A DNA stretch of 64,000 nucleotides from Sporomusaceae bacterium. GTDB taxonomy: Bacteria; Bacillota; Negativicutes; Sporomusales; UBA7701. Below the pieces are notes generated by a model that was not told the DNA's origin, searched no databases, and saw nothing but the letters and a program-made list of their open reading frames with translations. The translations under genes were made by a program, and so were the position numbers. Below, piece after piece: positions 1-8,131 of the stretch (within the stretch, counting starts at the first letter, position 1; each line of letters begins with the position of its first letter). The stretch spans positions 78,784-142,783 of the forward strand of contig JAVKTQ010000010.1 of NCBI GenBank assembly GCA_031460455.1, given 5' to 3'.

Positions 1-384
1 AACCGAACTGTCCGTCAGCCCGCCGGCCACCAGCGTCCGCGCCAGCACCTCGGCCCATACCCCAAGATCGTGGCGGGTATAGGCGACAACGGTCGGCCGA
101 CCGGTGGTGCCGCTGGAGCAGTGTACCCTGACGATCTGCTTCATCGGCACGGCCAGCATCCCGTAAGGGTAAGCGTCGCGCATATCCTGCTTGGTCGTGA
201 AAGGCAGCTTGCCGATATCGGCCAGGGTACGGATATCTTCCGGCTCGACCCCTTTAGCCGCCATCTTGGCCCGGTAGGACGGTACATTATGATAAGTCCG
301 CTCGACAACCTCGCGCAGACGGGTTAGCTGCAGTTCCTCGATCTGCGAGCGGCTGCCCTGCTCCATCGTATAGTTCCAGATCAT
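1..384 (-). CDS. paaK: Phenylacetate-CoA ligase family protein (N-terminal part, runs off the window)
   Basis: About 128 N-terminal residues are present and the rest lies left of base 1. The protein belongs to the AMP-forming arylacetate-CoA ligases, which activate phenylacetate or related aryl acids with ATP and CoA in the cytoplasm. The P-loop-like adenylation motif SSGTTGRPT is at residues 90-98, and the region before it (VVERTYHNVPSYRAKM) is typical of PaaK. The ATG at 384 follows a strong AGAGGAGG ribosome site. Its ATGA overlaps the stop codon of the upstream transporter gene, so the two are translationally coupled. Family is secure; the substrate is not. The Trp-responsive context hints at an aryl acid made from an aromatic amino acid, such as indoleacetate or phenylacetate. 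Confidence 0.85.
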   Translation of the reverse strand, partial: MIWNYTMEQGSRSQIEELQLTRLREVVERTYHNVPSYRAKMAAKGVEPEDIRTLADIGKLPFTTKQDMRDAYPYGMLAVPMKQIVRVHCSSGTTGRPTVVAYTRHDLGVWAEVLARTLVAGGLTDSSV

Positions 385-968
385 GCTTTCTCCTCCTCTG
401 CGGCAACATCCGCCGGTTTGCCGGCAAAAAGCTTCACAGCCGGGAAATAGAGCACCTGGGCGACGACGCAGTTCACCGCCCCCACCGTCAGCACCACCGG
501 CAGCATGCCGTAGAGATAAACCTGCATCGGGATGTTCATCACGAACTTAGTGAGGGTGATGAAGACAAAGCCGCTGACAAGGGTACCGATGAAGGTGCTG
601 ACCGCCGGCTGGAGGGTCAGGCCGAATATCTTCAGCCGCCCGGTGAGACCGGCCACAAGGGCGCAGGCCACCGCGCCGACCGGCTCGCTGATGAGGTTCG
701 CGTAAGGGAAGATCGCCTTGGAGGTCGCCATGCAGACCACGCCGGCCACCAAGCCGATGCCCGCCGACTGTTTCAGGCCGGGCCGCACGATGAGGATGGC
801 CAGACAGTACATGGCGATCAGCCAGTTGGGGGTGATGCCCGCTATGCTCGGGCTGACAAGCCGCAAAATAACGCCGATGGCCAACAACAGGGCAGTAACC
901 GCCACCCCTCTGGTATTGCTCCCGGTCTTCGCCACGCGGATGAGTTCCTGATTGTCTCTGTTTTCCAT
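381..968 (-). CDS. Tryptophan-transporter-like ECF S component (TrpP-like membrane protein)
   Basis: This 195-residue hydrophobic protein has about five or six predicted membrane segments and resembles the TrpP/ECF S-component group, which binds the substrate in a vitamin-type ECF transporter. The ATG at 968 was chosen because GGGAGGAG precedes it by a few bases; the frame is open further upstream but runs into the T-box terminator. The leader is a T-box with a UGG specifier, so tryptophan is the best substrate guess. The energising module (EcfA1, EcfA2, EcfT) lies directly upstream on the same strand. A related substrate such as an indole compound cannot be excluded. Confidence 0.7.
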   Translation of the reverse strand: MENRDNQELIRVAKTGSNTRGVAVTALLLAIGVILRLVSPSIAGITPNWLIAMYCLAILIVRPGLKQSAGIGLVAGVVCMATSKAIFPYANLISEPVGAVACALVAGLTGRLKIFGLTLQPAVSTFIGTLVSGFVFITLTKFVMNIPMQVYLYGMLPVVLTVGAVNCVVAQVLYFPAVKLFAGKPADVAAEEEKA

Positions 969-999
969 TTTTATTCTCCTCCCGTTATTTAAAAGTGCA

Positions 1000-1275
1000 T
1001 ATAAAAAGACCCGTCCCCAGCCAGGGACGGGTCTTTTGCCCGTGGTGCCACCCAAGTTAGCCGCAACGCGGCTCACTCTTCCGGATGAGGGCGCTGCGCG
1101 CCGCCATCCGTTTCCCGTTAACGGGGGAATCCGACGGCTCCTACCCCGCTCGCGCGGCTCGGGCCGTGTCTCCCGGGTCCATTCGCCATGCCGAGCGGTG
1201 CCAACCTCACACCATCGTTGGCTCGCTGAGACTCTCTTGCATGGGTACTATTCCCGTTCCTCGACTTCTCATATT
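1000..1275 (-). promoter_or_regulatory. T-box leader, Trp (UGG) specifier, upstream of the S component
   Basis: Read on the minus strand, this contains a stem I with the AGAGAGTC and GGTGTGAG elements. The specifier context CGAATGGACC carries TGG at 1181-1179. The conserved T-box GGGTGGCACCACGGG lies at about 1053-1038, and a terminator with 14-bp arms (1004-1037) is followed by a short T-run. Uncharged tRNA-Trp should stabilise the antiterminator and turn on the S-component and paaK genes. It lies between ecfT and the S component, so it acts as an internal second control point in the locus. Confidence 0.9.
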
Positions 1276-1278
1276 CCC

Positions 1279-1397
1279 GGTTGCCTACTAAGGCCAGCTA
1301 CGGCGTTGCTCCTCGTCTGCGCGCTCGACGTACGTCCGAGTACGCCAGCGCGGCGCAGACTGCGGTGCGCCTTGTATCTGGCTCTTATTAGGCAACC
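1279..1397. repeat. Dispersed palindromic repeat, copy 1 (119 bp)
   Basis: The element begins GGTTGCCTA and ends TAGGCAACC, a perfect 9-bp terminal inverted repeat that extends imperfectly to about 24 bp. Inside are CGGCGTTGCTCCTC near one end and GTGCGCCTTGTATCTGG near the other, also found in the copies at 4594-4772 and 20518-20652. It has no coding potential and sits between ecfT and the first T-box. This looks like a MITE/REP-like element rather than a gene. Confidence 0.8.
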
Positions 1398-1417
1398 TTC
1401 AGCGTATTCTATGAACC

Positions 1418-2098
1418 TTACCGATAAAACCTCATCGCCACGACCGCCGCCGTGCCGGCCGCCAGCGCGGTCAGCGCCAGGTAGTCGCGGGCGCCGAACG
1501 CGATGCTGGTGCCGTAGCTCCCGGCCCGGCTGGCGCCGAACCCCCTGAGCTCCAGGCTCATGGCCATCGTCTCCGAGCGGGCCACCGACCGCAGCACCAG
1601 CGGCTGAACGATCGTCAGGTAATTTTTCATGCGCCGCACGATGCTTCCCCTGTTGGAGTAGCCCCGGCAGGCCTGGGCTTCCTGCACCGCCTTGATCTCG
1701 GCGAGCAGGTCGGGGATGAACCGCAGCGAAGCCGTCACCATAAAGGCGTATTCGTACGGAATGCTCAGTTGCCGCACCAGCGAGGCGGTGAGGTCCTGGA
1801 TGCGGGTGGTGGCCATCAGAAGGATGAACAGGCCGGTCATCATCGCCATGCGCATGCCGACCACCGCCGAAAACTCCGCCTCCGCCCCCAGCGCGAACTG
1901 CATGGCCGCCAGCGCCGCGGCGAAGATGCCCAGGCTGCCCAGAGCCTTGTAGGTGCCGGCCGGCGTCTTTGATAAGGCGAACAGCGTCACCAGCGCGGTC
2001 GTCAGCAGCGCCAGGGCGGCCGCCGAGTCGAGAAGCATCGCCCACAGCGACACGAGAAAAACCATCGCTATTTTCGTCAGGGGCGCCGTCTTACGCAT
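1418..2098 (-). CDS. ecfT: ECF transporter T component (EcfT)
   Basis: A 226-residue integral membrane protein that couples the two ECF ATPases to the substrate-binding S component. It has several N-terminal membrane segments, then the coupling-helix motifs AQACRG (141-146) and SLELRGFGA (181-189), variants of the Ala-Arg-Gly signatures of EcfT. The ATG at 2098 lies behind GGCGAGGAGGA; a start seven codons upstream would place that ribosome site inside the gene. It overlaps the end of ecfA2 by 8 bp. It forms a dedicated module with ecfA1 and ecfA2 and, by context, with the TrpP-like S component downstream. Confidence 0.9.
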   Translation of the reverse strand: MRKTAPLTKIAMVFLVSLWAMLLDSAAALALLTTALVTLFALSKTPAGTYKALGSLGIFAAALAAMQFALGAEAEFSAVVGMRMAMMTGLFILLMATTRIQDLTASLVRQLSIPYEYAFMVTASLRFIPDLLAEIKAVQEAQACRGYSNRGSIVRRMKNYLTIVQPLVLRSVARSETMAMSLELRGFGASRAGSYGTSIAFGARDYLALTALAAGTAAVVAMRFYR

Positions 2099-2915
2099 AC
2101 AGTCTCCTCCTCGCCACACAAATTTCGCCGCTCAGTTCCTCCGGCACGATCGGCCCCGGCGCCACGCCGCAATCCCGAAGGCCCCTGGCCACCTTCGCCG
2201 CCGTCGGCTCGCGGAGACCCCAGGCCCCCACGTCGGCGTCGCCGGCGAACAGTTCACGCACGCCGCCGTCGAACACCACCCGGCCGGCGGTCATCACCAC
2301 CGCCCGCCGCGCGTAGCGGGCCAGCAGCTCCATATCGTGCGTCACCAGCAGTATCGCCATACCCTTGGCGTTCAGCCCGGCCAGCAGCTCCATCAGCGCC
2401 GCCTTCTCGCGGGCGTCCTGGCCGCTGGTCGGCTCGTCGAGGATCAGCAGGCGGGGCGACAGGGCCAGGGCCGAAGCGATCGCCAGGCGCTGCTTCTGCC
2501 CCTTGGACAGCGTCCGCGGGTAAGCGGCGGCCAAAGCGCCGAGGCCGGTGGCCTCCAGGGCCGAGGCAACCGCGTCCCGGACCGCGTCGGCGGCGAAACC
2601 GAGCTGTTCGGGGCCGTAAGCCGCTTCTTCGGCCACCGAATCGCGGAATATCTGCCTGTCAGGGTTCTGGAACACATAGCCCACCTGGCGGGCGATGGCC
2701 GCCGTCGCTGTCCCGGCTGTCGCGCGGCCATCCAGCGCTATCCTGCCCGATGTCGGCCGCAGCAGCCCCATCACCAGGCGGGTCAGGGTCGTTTTGCCGC
2801 TGCCGTTGCGGCCGGCGATGGCCACGAATTCGCCGTCGCCCACCGTCAGGCTTACATCGCTGACAGCATACTGGCCAGGTTTATAGCAGTAACTCACATT
2901 TTCGATTTCAAGCAC
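2091..2915 (-). CDS. ecfA2: ECF transporter ATPase 2
   Basis: A 274-residue ABC ATPase of the ECF/CbiO type. The Walker A motif GRNGSGKTT is at 35-43, the signature is LSKGQKQR, Walker B is LLILDEPTS, and the switch His lies in LLVTHD. It starts at GTG 2915, nine bases after GGGAGG; the GTGCTTGA start overlaps the ecfA1 stop by 8 bp, typical of coupled ECF ATPase pairs. It should heterodimerise with EcfA1 and drive import through EcfT. No key residue is missing. Confidence 0.92.
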   Translation of the reverse strand: MLEIENVSYCYKPGQYAVSDVSLTVGDGEFVAIAGRNGSGKTTLTRLVMGLLRPTSGRIALDGRATAGTATAAIARQVGYVFQNPDRQIFRDSVAEEAAYGPEQLGFAADAVRDAVASALEATGLGALAAAYPRTLSKGQKQRLAIASALALSPRLLILDEPTSGQDAREKAALMELLAGLNAKGMAILLVTHDMELLARYARRAVVMTAGRVVFDGGVRELFAGDADVGAWGLREPTAAKVARGLRDCGVAPGPIVPEELSGEICVARRRLYA

Positions 2916-3780
2916 TTTTCGTATCCTCCCGGCGACGGGCGCCGATAAAAGCGCCCAGTTCCTCGACCGCCTCGCCCTCGTGCCGCCAGGGGGCGAACCC
3001 GGCCTCAAGCCGCTCCTCCAGGCCAAATTTGAGCTGCCACAGCGGCGGCACCATCGCCGCCAGCTCTCCCCTGCGGGCAAGCGCCGGCAGCACCTCCTCC
3101 GGCCGCCCCTGGCAGGCCACCCGTCCGCCGGCCAGCACCACCAAGTTATCGGCATAGGCCAGCACCCGGGCCAGGTCGTGCTCCACCACCAGCAGCGTCA
3201 TACCGTACTCGCTGTTAAGCCCGGCCAGCAGGGCGTAAAGCTCCTCCGCCCCCTCCGGATCGAGGGCCGAGGCCGGCTCGTCAAGCACGAGAATCTCCGG
3301 GCGGGTCGCCAGCACCGAGGCGATCGCCAGCCGCTGCTTCTGCCCGCCTGACAGCGAACCGACCTCCCGGTCCTCCAGCCCCGCCAGCCCTACCTGGGCC
3401 AGCACCTCGCCGATCCGGCGGGATATCCTGTCGTGCTCGACGCCGCGATTCTCCAGAGCAAAAGCGACCTCCTCGGCCACCGTCATCGTCACCAACTGGC
3501 TCTCGTAGTCCTCCAGCACCGTGCCCACATGGGCGGCAAGTTCCCCCATGCTGCTGCCGGCGGTAGCCACCCCGGCCACTCTTACGCCGCCCGCCATGCT
3601 GCCTCCGAAATAATGGGGTACAACGCCGCACGCCGCCAGACACAGCGTCGTCTTGCCGGCGCCGCTCGGTCCGGCCACCACGGTGAACGAGCCGCGGGCC
3701 ACGGTAAGGCCGACGCCGTCCAGCGCCTTCACGGCGCCGTCGTATGCATAACTGAAATTATCGAACACAATCGCCGCCAT
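2908..3780 (-). CDS. ecfA1: ECF transporter ATPase 1
   Basis: A 290-residue ABC ATPase and the first gene of the ECF operon. Walker A GPSGAGKTT is at 37-45, the signature is LSGGQKQR, Walker B is ILVLDEPAS, and the switch His lies in VVEHD. The ATG at 3780 is seven bases after GGGGAGG. Its leader is a Trp-type T-box preceded by a good sigma-A promoter. It pairs with EcfA2. Confidence 0.92.
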   Translation of the reverse strand: MAAIVFDNFSYAYDGAVKALDGVGLTVARGSFTVVAGPSGAGKTTLCLAACGVVPHYFGGSMAGGVRVAGVATAGSSMGELAAHVGTVLEDYESQLVTMTVAEEVAFALENRGVEHDRISRRIGEVLAQVGLAGLEDREVGSLSGGQKQRLAIASVLATRPEILVLDEPASALDPEGAEELYALLAGLNSEYGMTLLVVEHDLARVLAYADNLVVLAGGRVACQGRPEEVLPALARRGELAAMVPPLWQLKFGLEERLEAGFAPWRHEGEAVEELGAFIGARRREDTKSA

Positions 3781-3799
3781 CGCCAAACCTCCCCACGAA

Positions 3800-4090
3800 A
3801 ATATAAAAACCCCACGTCCCGGTGTGAAGGGACGAGGGGTTAACCCGCGGTGCCACCCTAATTGGCCGCCTGAGCGGCCCAGCTTTACATGGTACGGGAG
3901 TCAGACTCCGATACCCGCTTCCCGTTAACGGAGGAAGACTCCGACGGCGCCTACCCCGCGTGTGCGGCTCGGACCGTATCTCCCAGGCCCATTCGACATG
4001 TCGAGCAGTGCCAAACTCCCACTACCGTTGGCTCGCTGTAACCCTCTTGCCATGTGTACTCTTCCTGGTCATCGATGTTAATATATGTAT
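3800..4090 (-). promoter_or_regulatory. T-box leader, Trp (UGG) specifier, upstream of ecfA1
   Basis: Minus-strand leader with the same layout as the T-box at 1000-1275: CGAATGGGCC with TGG at 3991-3989, the T-box GGGTGGCACCGCGG (about 3858-3845), and a terminator hairpin at 3808-3841 followed by a T-rich tract. The two leaders are clearly related in sequence (GACTCCGACGGCGCCTACC-like blocks are shared), suggesting duplication. Expression of the ECF module is predicted to rise when tRNA-Trp is uncharged. Confidence 0.92.
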
Positions 4091-4099
4091 TTTGGTATG

Positions 4100-4129
4100 A
4101 GTATAGCAGACCGGACGCGCCCTTGTCAA
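4100..4129 (-). promoter_or_regulatory. Sigma-A promoter of the ECF operon
   Basis: On the minus strand the -35 is TTGACA (4129-4124) and the -10 is TATACT (4105-4100), with an 18-bp spacer. Transcription would start near 4093 and enter the T-box leader directly. Confidence 0.8.
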
Positions 4130-4200
4130 CACATTTTCCCCCGCCCGCCGCTAATACGCCGGACGGGTATCGGGCACACTACCCAGGCGGAGGTGTAATC

Positions 4201-4593
4201 ATGGAAGGAATCATATGCGCGAACTGTCACTCCTGGCTGGCTCTCGAAGCGGCCGCCTGCCCCGGCTGCGGCTGCCCCGTCGTGCTCGACGGCGAAAGCA
4301 AGAGCGTCATCGACCATCTCCAGCCCGACTGCCTCATCCATCGCTACGAGGGGTCCGACATGCTCGAACCGGCGGTCGTCGTCAAGGAAGGCAAAACCAA
4401 CATCAAAGCCGCCACCCGCCTCAAAGAGTACGTCCAGCCCGTCACCGTCCCCAAAACCAAGGTCTATGCCTTCGACCAGAGCATCCTCGGCAGCATCCAG
4501 TCCCTCCGTAACGAACGCACCGCGACCATCAGGAGGTATGACCAACAAATCGCCAGCCAGTGGCAGCAGCTCAAACCTTATAAGCCAAAATAG
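4201..4593 (+). CDS. Small zinc-ribbon protein of unknown function
   Basis: A 130-residue protein whose N-terminus carries CANC (6-9) and CPGCGC (20-25), a treble-clef or zinc-ribbon pair that probably binds one zinc ion. The remainder is charged and has no recognised domain. The ATG at 4201 follows GGCGGAGGTG; the frame is open upstream but lacks a ribosome site. It is monocistronic, divergent from the ECF operon, and followed at once by a dispersed repeat. I do not recognise the family beyond the ribbon. Confidence 0.75.
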   Translation: MEGIICANCHSWLALEAAACPGCGCPVVLDGESKSVIDHLQPDCLIHRYEGSDMLEPAVVVKEGKTNIKAATRLKEYVQPVTVPKTKVYAFDQSILGSIQSLRNERTATIRRYDQQIASQWQQLKPYKPK

Positions 4594-4772
4594 GGAGGTT
4601 GCCTAAAAAGTCCATCTGCGGCGTTGCTCCTCAGAGCGCTTGCTTGCGTACGATTAGTACGCGGCGCGGCGCGCTCGCACCCTTCCGGGTATAAGCGATC
4701 ACATCGACGCTAAAGCGTCGTGTGTCTGCTTATCCGGTGCGCCTTGCATCTGGAGCTTTTTAGACAACCTCC
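4594..4772. repeat. Dispersed palindromic repeat, copy 2 (179 bp)
   Basis: Bounded by GGAGGTTGCCTAAAAAG and its near-perfect inverse at 4756-4772 (one mismatch in 17). It shares TCTGCGGCGTTGCTCCTCAG and GGTGCGCCTTGCATCTGG with the copies at 1279 and 20518. The longer middle includes a smaller palindrome (CGACGCTAAAGCGTCG) absent from copy 1. It starts at the stop codon of the zinc-ribbon gene. Confidence 0.85.
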
Positions 4773-4779
4773 GGCAACA

Positions 4780-4812
4780 CAAATATAAAGGCCGGGGATT
4801 TTTCCCCGGCCC
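4780..4812 (-). terminator. Intrinsic terminator of the aminotransferase gene
   Basis: A 9-bp GGCCGGGGA / TCCCCGGCC stem (4790-4811) followed on the minus strand by TTTATATTTG, just downstream of the aminotransferase stop. Confidence 0.8.
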
Positions 4813-4822
4813 TTCGTCATTC

Positions 4823-6001
4823 TTATTTCCCGCAGCCGCACGAACAGGAAGGAGCAGCGGCTTTGTCCCACTCGGCGCAGGCCGCGCCTACCGCCGCGCC
4901 GGACTGTACCGGCACGCCGAGAGCGTTCAGCGCCCGTTCCACCGACGACAGCGTCTTGACGATCTCGGTAATGCAGACATTACCCATATGGCCGATCCGG
5001 AACGCCTTACCCTTGATCTCGCCCAGCGCGCCGGCCACGACCACGCCGTAGTCTTCCATCTTGGCCCGGAAGGCGGCGCAGTCAACCCCGGCGGGATAAT
5101 AAGCCACCGTCAGCGTCGGCGCCAGCGCTTCGGCGGCCGTAACCGTCTTGACGCCGATCGCCGCAAGTCCGGCCCGCACGCTGCGGCCGATGCGCTCGTG
5201 GCGGGCATAGCGGTTCTCCAGCCCTTCGGCCAGGATGATCTTCACCGACTCGCCCAGCGCCAGGATAAGATTGACCGGCGGGGTGGCGAAATACATGCTG
5301 GGGTTATCCATGATCGGCAGCCAGTTCTTCCAGTCGCTATAATAGGTCGGCACGGTGCCCAGCGACTCGCGGCGGGCGAGAGCCTTGGCGCCTATAGCCA
5401 CCATCGTCAGGCCGGGCGGCGTCCCGAAAGCCTTCTGGCAGGTGGTGACGAGGACATCGACGTTCCAATCCTGCATCGGCTCAGGGATACCGGCGCTGGC
5501 GCACACGCCGTCGAGAATGAACAGGGTGCCATATTTCTTGGCCAGTTCGCCCACTTCCTTGGGCTGAGACATAACGCCCGAAGAAGTATCCACGTGGGTA
5601 AGGGTCATGGCGGCATATTTCTTCGCCGCCAGCTTCGCCTCGATAGCGGCCAGCGGCACCCGCTCGCCCACCGGGCAGCTTAGGACGTCGGCCTTGATGC
5701 CAAGCGCCTTGGCCACGAGAGCGTAACGGTCGCCGAACACTCCGTGGGTGACGACGAGGATTTCCTCACCGGCCCTTACCGTGTTTATCAGGCCCATCTC
5801 CATCGACAGCGTGCCGGCCCCGCCGACGACGATCATCTGCTCGGCCTGAAAGATGGTCTTGAGGCCGGCCAGGCACTCCTTGTAAACCTTCACAAATGCG
5901 CTGTAGGTATGGCCATAAGTCTGGGTAGCCATCGCCTGCCGGATGGGATCGGCCACCGGCGTCGGCCCGGGAATCATCACTAACGGATCGGTTTTAATCA
6001 T
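4823..6001 (-). CDS. Class V aminotransferase, alanine-glyoxylate / serine-pyruvate type
   Basis: A 392-residue PLP enzyme of the AGXT/PucG/SgaA family, which exchanges amino groups between alanine or serine and glyoxylate or pyruvate. The N-terminus MIPGPTPV, the GGAGTLSMEMG block (60-70) and the PLP lysine in CQKAFGTPPG (K190) match the family. The C-terminus ends in a Cys-rich tail, CSCGCGK, not usual for the family and possibly metal binding. The ATG at 6001 follows GAGAGGGGCG. Monocistronic with its own terminator. The exact amino donor cannot be read from sequence. Confidence 0.88.
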   Translation of the reverse strand: MIKTDPLVMIPGPTPVADPIRQAMATQTYGHTYSAFVKVYKECLAGLKTIFQAEQMIVVGGAGTLSMEMGLINTVRAGEEILVVTHGVFGDRYALVAKALGIKADVLSCPVGERVPLAAIEAKLAAKKYAAMTLTHVDTSSGVMSQPKEVGELAKKYGTLFILDGVCASAGIPEPMQDWNVDVLVTTCQKAFGTPPGLTMVAIGAKALARRESLGTVPTYYSDWKNWLPIMDNPSMYFATPPVNLILALGESVKIILAEGLENRYARHERIGRSVRAGLAAIGVKTVTAAEALAPTLTVAYYPAGVDCAAFRAKMEDYGVVVAGALGEIKGKAFRIGHMGNVCITEIVKTLSSVERALNALGVPVQSGAAVGAACAEWDKAAAPSCSCGCGK

Positions 6002-6178
6002 GTCAAATCGCCCCTCTCAATAACACTGGTACAAATCTAATACGGTGCGGGCCGCGGAAAATCCTGCCCCGGCGCCATTCCTTTCTCGCATAGCCGGTAT
6101 GCCTTAATCCATAGCATCCGGCGGAATGAACCGCCGCCGCCGGCAATATAATGTAATAGTTTGCACAGGAGGGACGCT

Positions 6179-7342
6179 ATGGCTTGGCACCGCACAACCC
6201 TCGCCTTCTTTGCCGTGTTCATCGGCATATGGCTGACGGCCTGGCCGGAGGCGGCCGCCGCCCCGCCGCAGATAAAAGCGCGGGCGGGCGTGCTGATCGA
6301 CGCCAAAACCGGCGACGTGCTGTTCGAGAAGAATAGCCGCGAACACAACGCACCGGCCAGCACCACCAAAATTATGACCGCTATCCTCGCCATCGAGAGC
6401 GGTCGCCTCGACAATCCCGTCAGGGTCAGCCTGCGGGCGGCCGCCACCCGTGGCTCGTCCATGCACCTCTACGCCGGTCAGGTCCTTTCCCTGCACGAAC
6501 TATTAAGCGGTCTGCTGCTGCGCTCGGGCAACGACGCCGCCGTCGCCATCGCCGAGCATCTGGCCGGAACGAATGAAGCCTTTGTCGCGCAGATGAACGA
6601 ACGGGCCCGCGCCCTTGGCGCCACCGACACCCACTTCCGCAACCCCCACGGCCTGAGCGCCCCCGGCCATTACTCCTCAGCCTACGACCTCGCGCTCCTC
6701 GCCCGCTTCGCCCTCGCCGACCCGACCTTCGCCGCCCTCGTCGGCAGCAAGGAAATCAGCATCGAATGGCTCGACCGGCGCGGCCGCGAAAAAGACGTCA
6801 ACCTCCGCAACACCAACAAGCTACTGTGGATGCTCGAAGAGGCGGACGGCGTGAAAACCGGCACAACCGGCGAGGCCGGCCCCTGCCTCGTATCCAGCGC
6901 CACCCGCGGCAACCATAAGCTGATCGCCGTCGTCCTTAACGACCACTCCCGTTGGTACGACTCGATGCAGCTCCTCAAATTCGGGTTCGACAACTACGAC
7001 CTCTACGAATACGCTGACCAGGGCGCCCTGATCGCCACCCTGCCCGTCGAAAGCGGCCTCGCCGCAACGGTTGACGCCGTCGCCGCCGCCCCGGCCGCCC
7101 TCGTCCTCCCCGCCGCCGACTACCCGCGGGTGACAGTGGAGGTCGACCTGCCGAAAAAAATCAAGGCCCCGGTATACCAGGGCCAGAAAATCGGTGAAAT
7201 CATCTTCTTCGTCGGCGACAAGGCCGAAAAGACGGTCGATATCGTCGCCAGCCGCGAAATCAGCGAACGGACCGCCGTCAAGACCTTTCTCCACGGCCTG
7301 CTCCGCACCTTCCGCCTGCTGGCGGGCTGGGGCGTGCTATAG
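6179..7342 (+). CDS. D-alanyl-D-alanine carboxypeptidase (low-molecular-weight PBP, DacF/DacB type)
   Basis: A 387-residue secreted serine peptidase that trims the terminal D-Ala of peptidoglycan stem peptides. It has a signal peptide (about residues 1-27, ending AEAAAA), the SxxK motif STTK (61-64), SGN (116-118) and KTGTTG (226-231), then a C-terminal beta-rich PBP5-type domain. The ATG at 6179 follows AGGAGGG. A TATAAT at 6147-6152 is a possible -10, but no good -35 precedes it. Whether its role is vegetative or sporulation-specific is unclear. Confidence 0.92.
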   Translation: MAWHRTTLAFFAVFIGIWLTAWPEAAAAPPQIKARAGVLIDAKTGDVLFEKNSREHNAPASTTKIMTAILAIESGRLDNPVRVSLRAAATRGSSMHLYAGQVLSLHELLSGLLLRSGNDAAVAIAEHLAGTNEAFVAQMNERARALGATDTHFRNPHGLSAPGHYSSAYDLALLARFALADPTFAALVGSKEISIEWLDRRGREKDVNLRNTNKLLWMLEEADGVKTGTTGEAGPCLVSSATRGNHKLIAVVLNDHSRWYDSMQLLKFGFDNYDLYEYADQGALIATLPVESGLAATVDAVAAAPAALVLPAADYPRVTVEVDLPKKIKAPVYQGQKIGEIIFFVGDKAEKTVDIVASREISERTAVKTFLHGLLRTFRLLAGWGVL

Positions 7343-8116
7343 CGGCTTGCGGTAGAAAAAGGGCAGGTAATGCTGAAAACCGATATCGCGGAAATTGAGG
7401 ATCGCCTCGGTGCCGCCGACGAAGAATACCCCGCCCGGCTTCAGGGCGGCGAAGAAGCGCCGGTAAAGGGCATCCTTGGCCTCCTCGGTGAAATAGATGA
7501 CCACATTGCGGCAAAGGATAAGGTCGAAACCGGTTTCGAACTTGTCAAGCAGCAGATTGTGGCGCTGAAAATCGACCAACGCCTTGATCTCGTCCTTGAC
7601 GGCGTAGCTATCGCCGTTTTTGATGAAATAGCGGTCAAGCCGCTGCGCGGGGATATTCTTCAGCTCGCCGGCCGTATAAACCCCCTGCTTGGCCTTGGCC
7701 AGCATCTCGACATCGAGATCGGTCGCCAGAATGCGGTGGCGGGCCGAAGCGGCCTTCTGCAGCAGGATCATCGCCAGGGAATACGGCTCTGCGCCCGTCG
7801 AGCACCCGGCGCTCCAGACGTTAAGGCGCGGACTGCGCGCCAGCAGATCGGGGATAACCTTTTCCTCCAGCTCCACAAACTTCTCCGGCGTGCGGAAGAA
7901 CTCGGTCACGTTGATTGTCAGGTAATCGATGAAATCCTTATAGATCTTCGGATTGCCTTCGAGCAATTGAAAAAACGCCATATAAGTCGATACGCCGTGC
8001 CGGTTCATCAGGTTGGTTATCCTGCGCTGCATCTGCGCCGGCTTGTACTGATTAAGGTCGATGTTGGATTTTACGAAAAGTTTTTGTTTAAAAAGCTCCC
8101 AATCGTCTTGTACCAT
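7337..8116 (-). CDS. cheR: Chemotaxis receptor methyltransferase CheR
   Basis: A 259-residue SAM-dependent methyltransferase that methylates glutamates of chemoreceptors. It has the N-terminal all-alpha CheR domain, the TEFFR motif (71-75), the SAM site WSAGCSTGAEPYS (101-113), and LILCRNVVIYF near the end. The ATG at 8116 is behind GGAGGCAGC; another ATG at 8131, right after the motB stop, would absorb that ribosome site. It follows motB by 15 bp and overlaps the convergent carboxypeptidase by 6 bp. No other che genes are nearby. Confidence 0.93.
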   Translation of the reverse strand: MVQDDWELFKQKLFVKSNIDLNQYKPAQMQRRITNLMNRHGVSTYMAFFQLLEGNPKIYKDFIDYLTINVTEFFRTPEKFVELEEKVIPDLLARSPRLNVWSAGCSTGAEPYSLAMILLQKAASARHRILATDLDVEMLAKAKQGVYTAGELKNIPAQRLDRYFIKNGDSYAVKDEIKALVDFQRHNLLLDKFETGFDLILCRNVVIYFTEEAKDALYRRFFAALKPGGVFFVGGTEAILNFRDIGFQHYLPFFYRKPL

Positions 8117-8131
8117 GCTGCCTCCACACAT

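Noticed and set aside
1269..2045. 258-residue minus-strand frame overlapping ecfT and the repeat
   Set aside because: It is a +1-frame shadow of ecfT, rich in Gly, Arg and His, with no ribosome site; ecfT itself has clear motifs.
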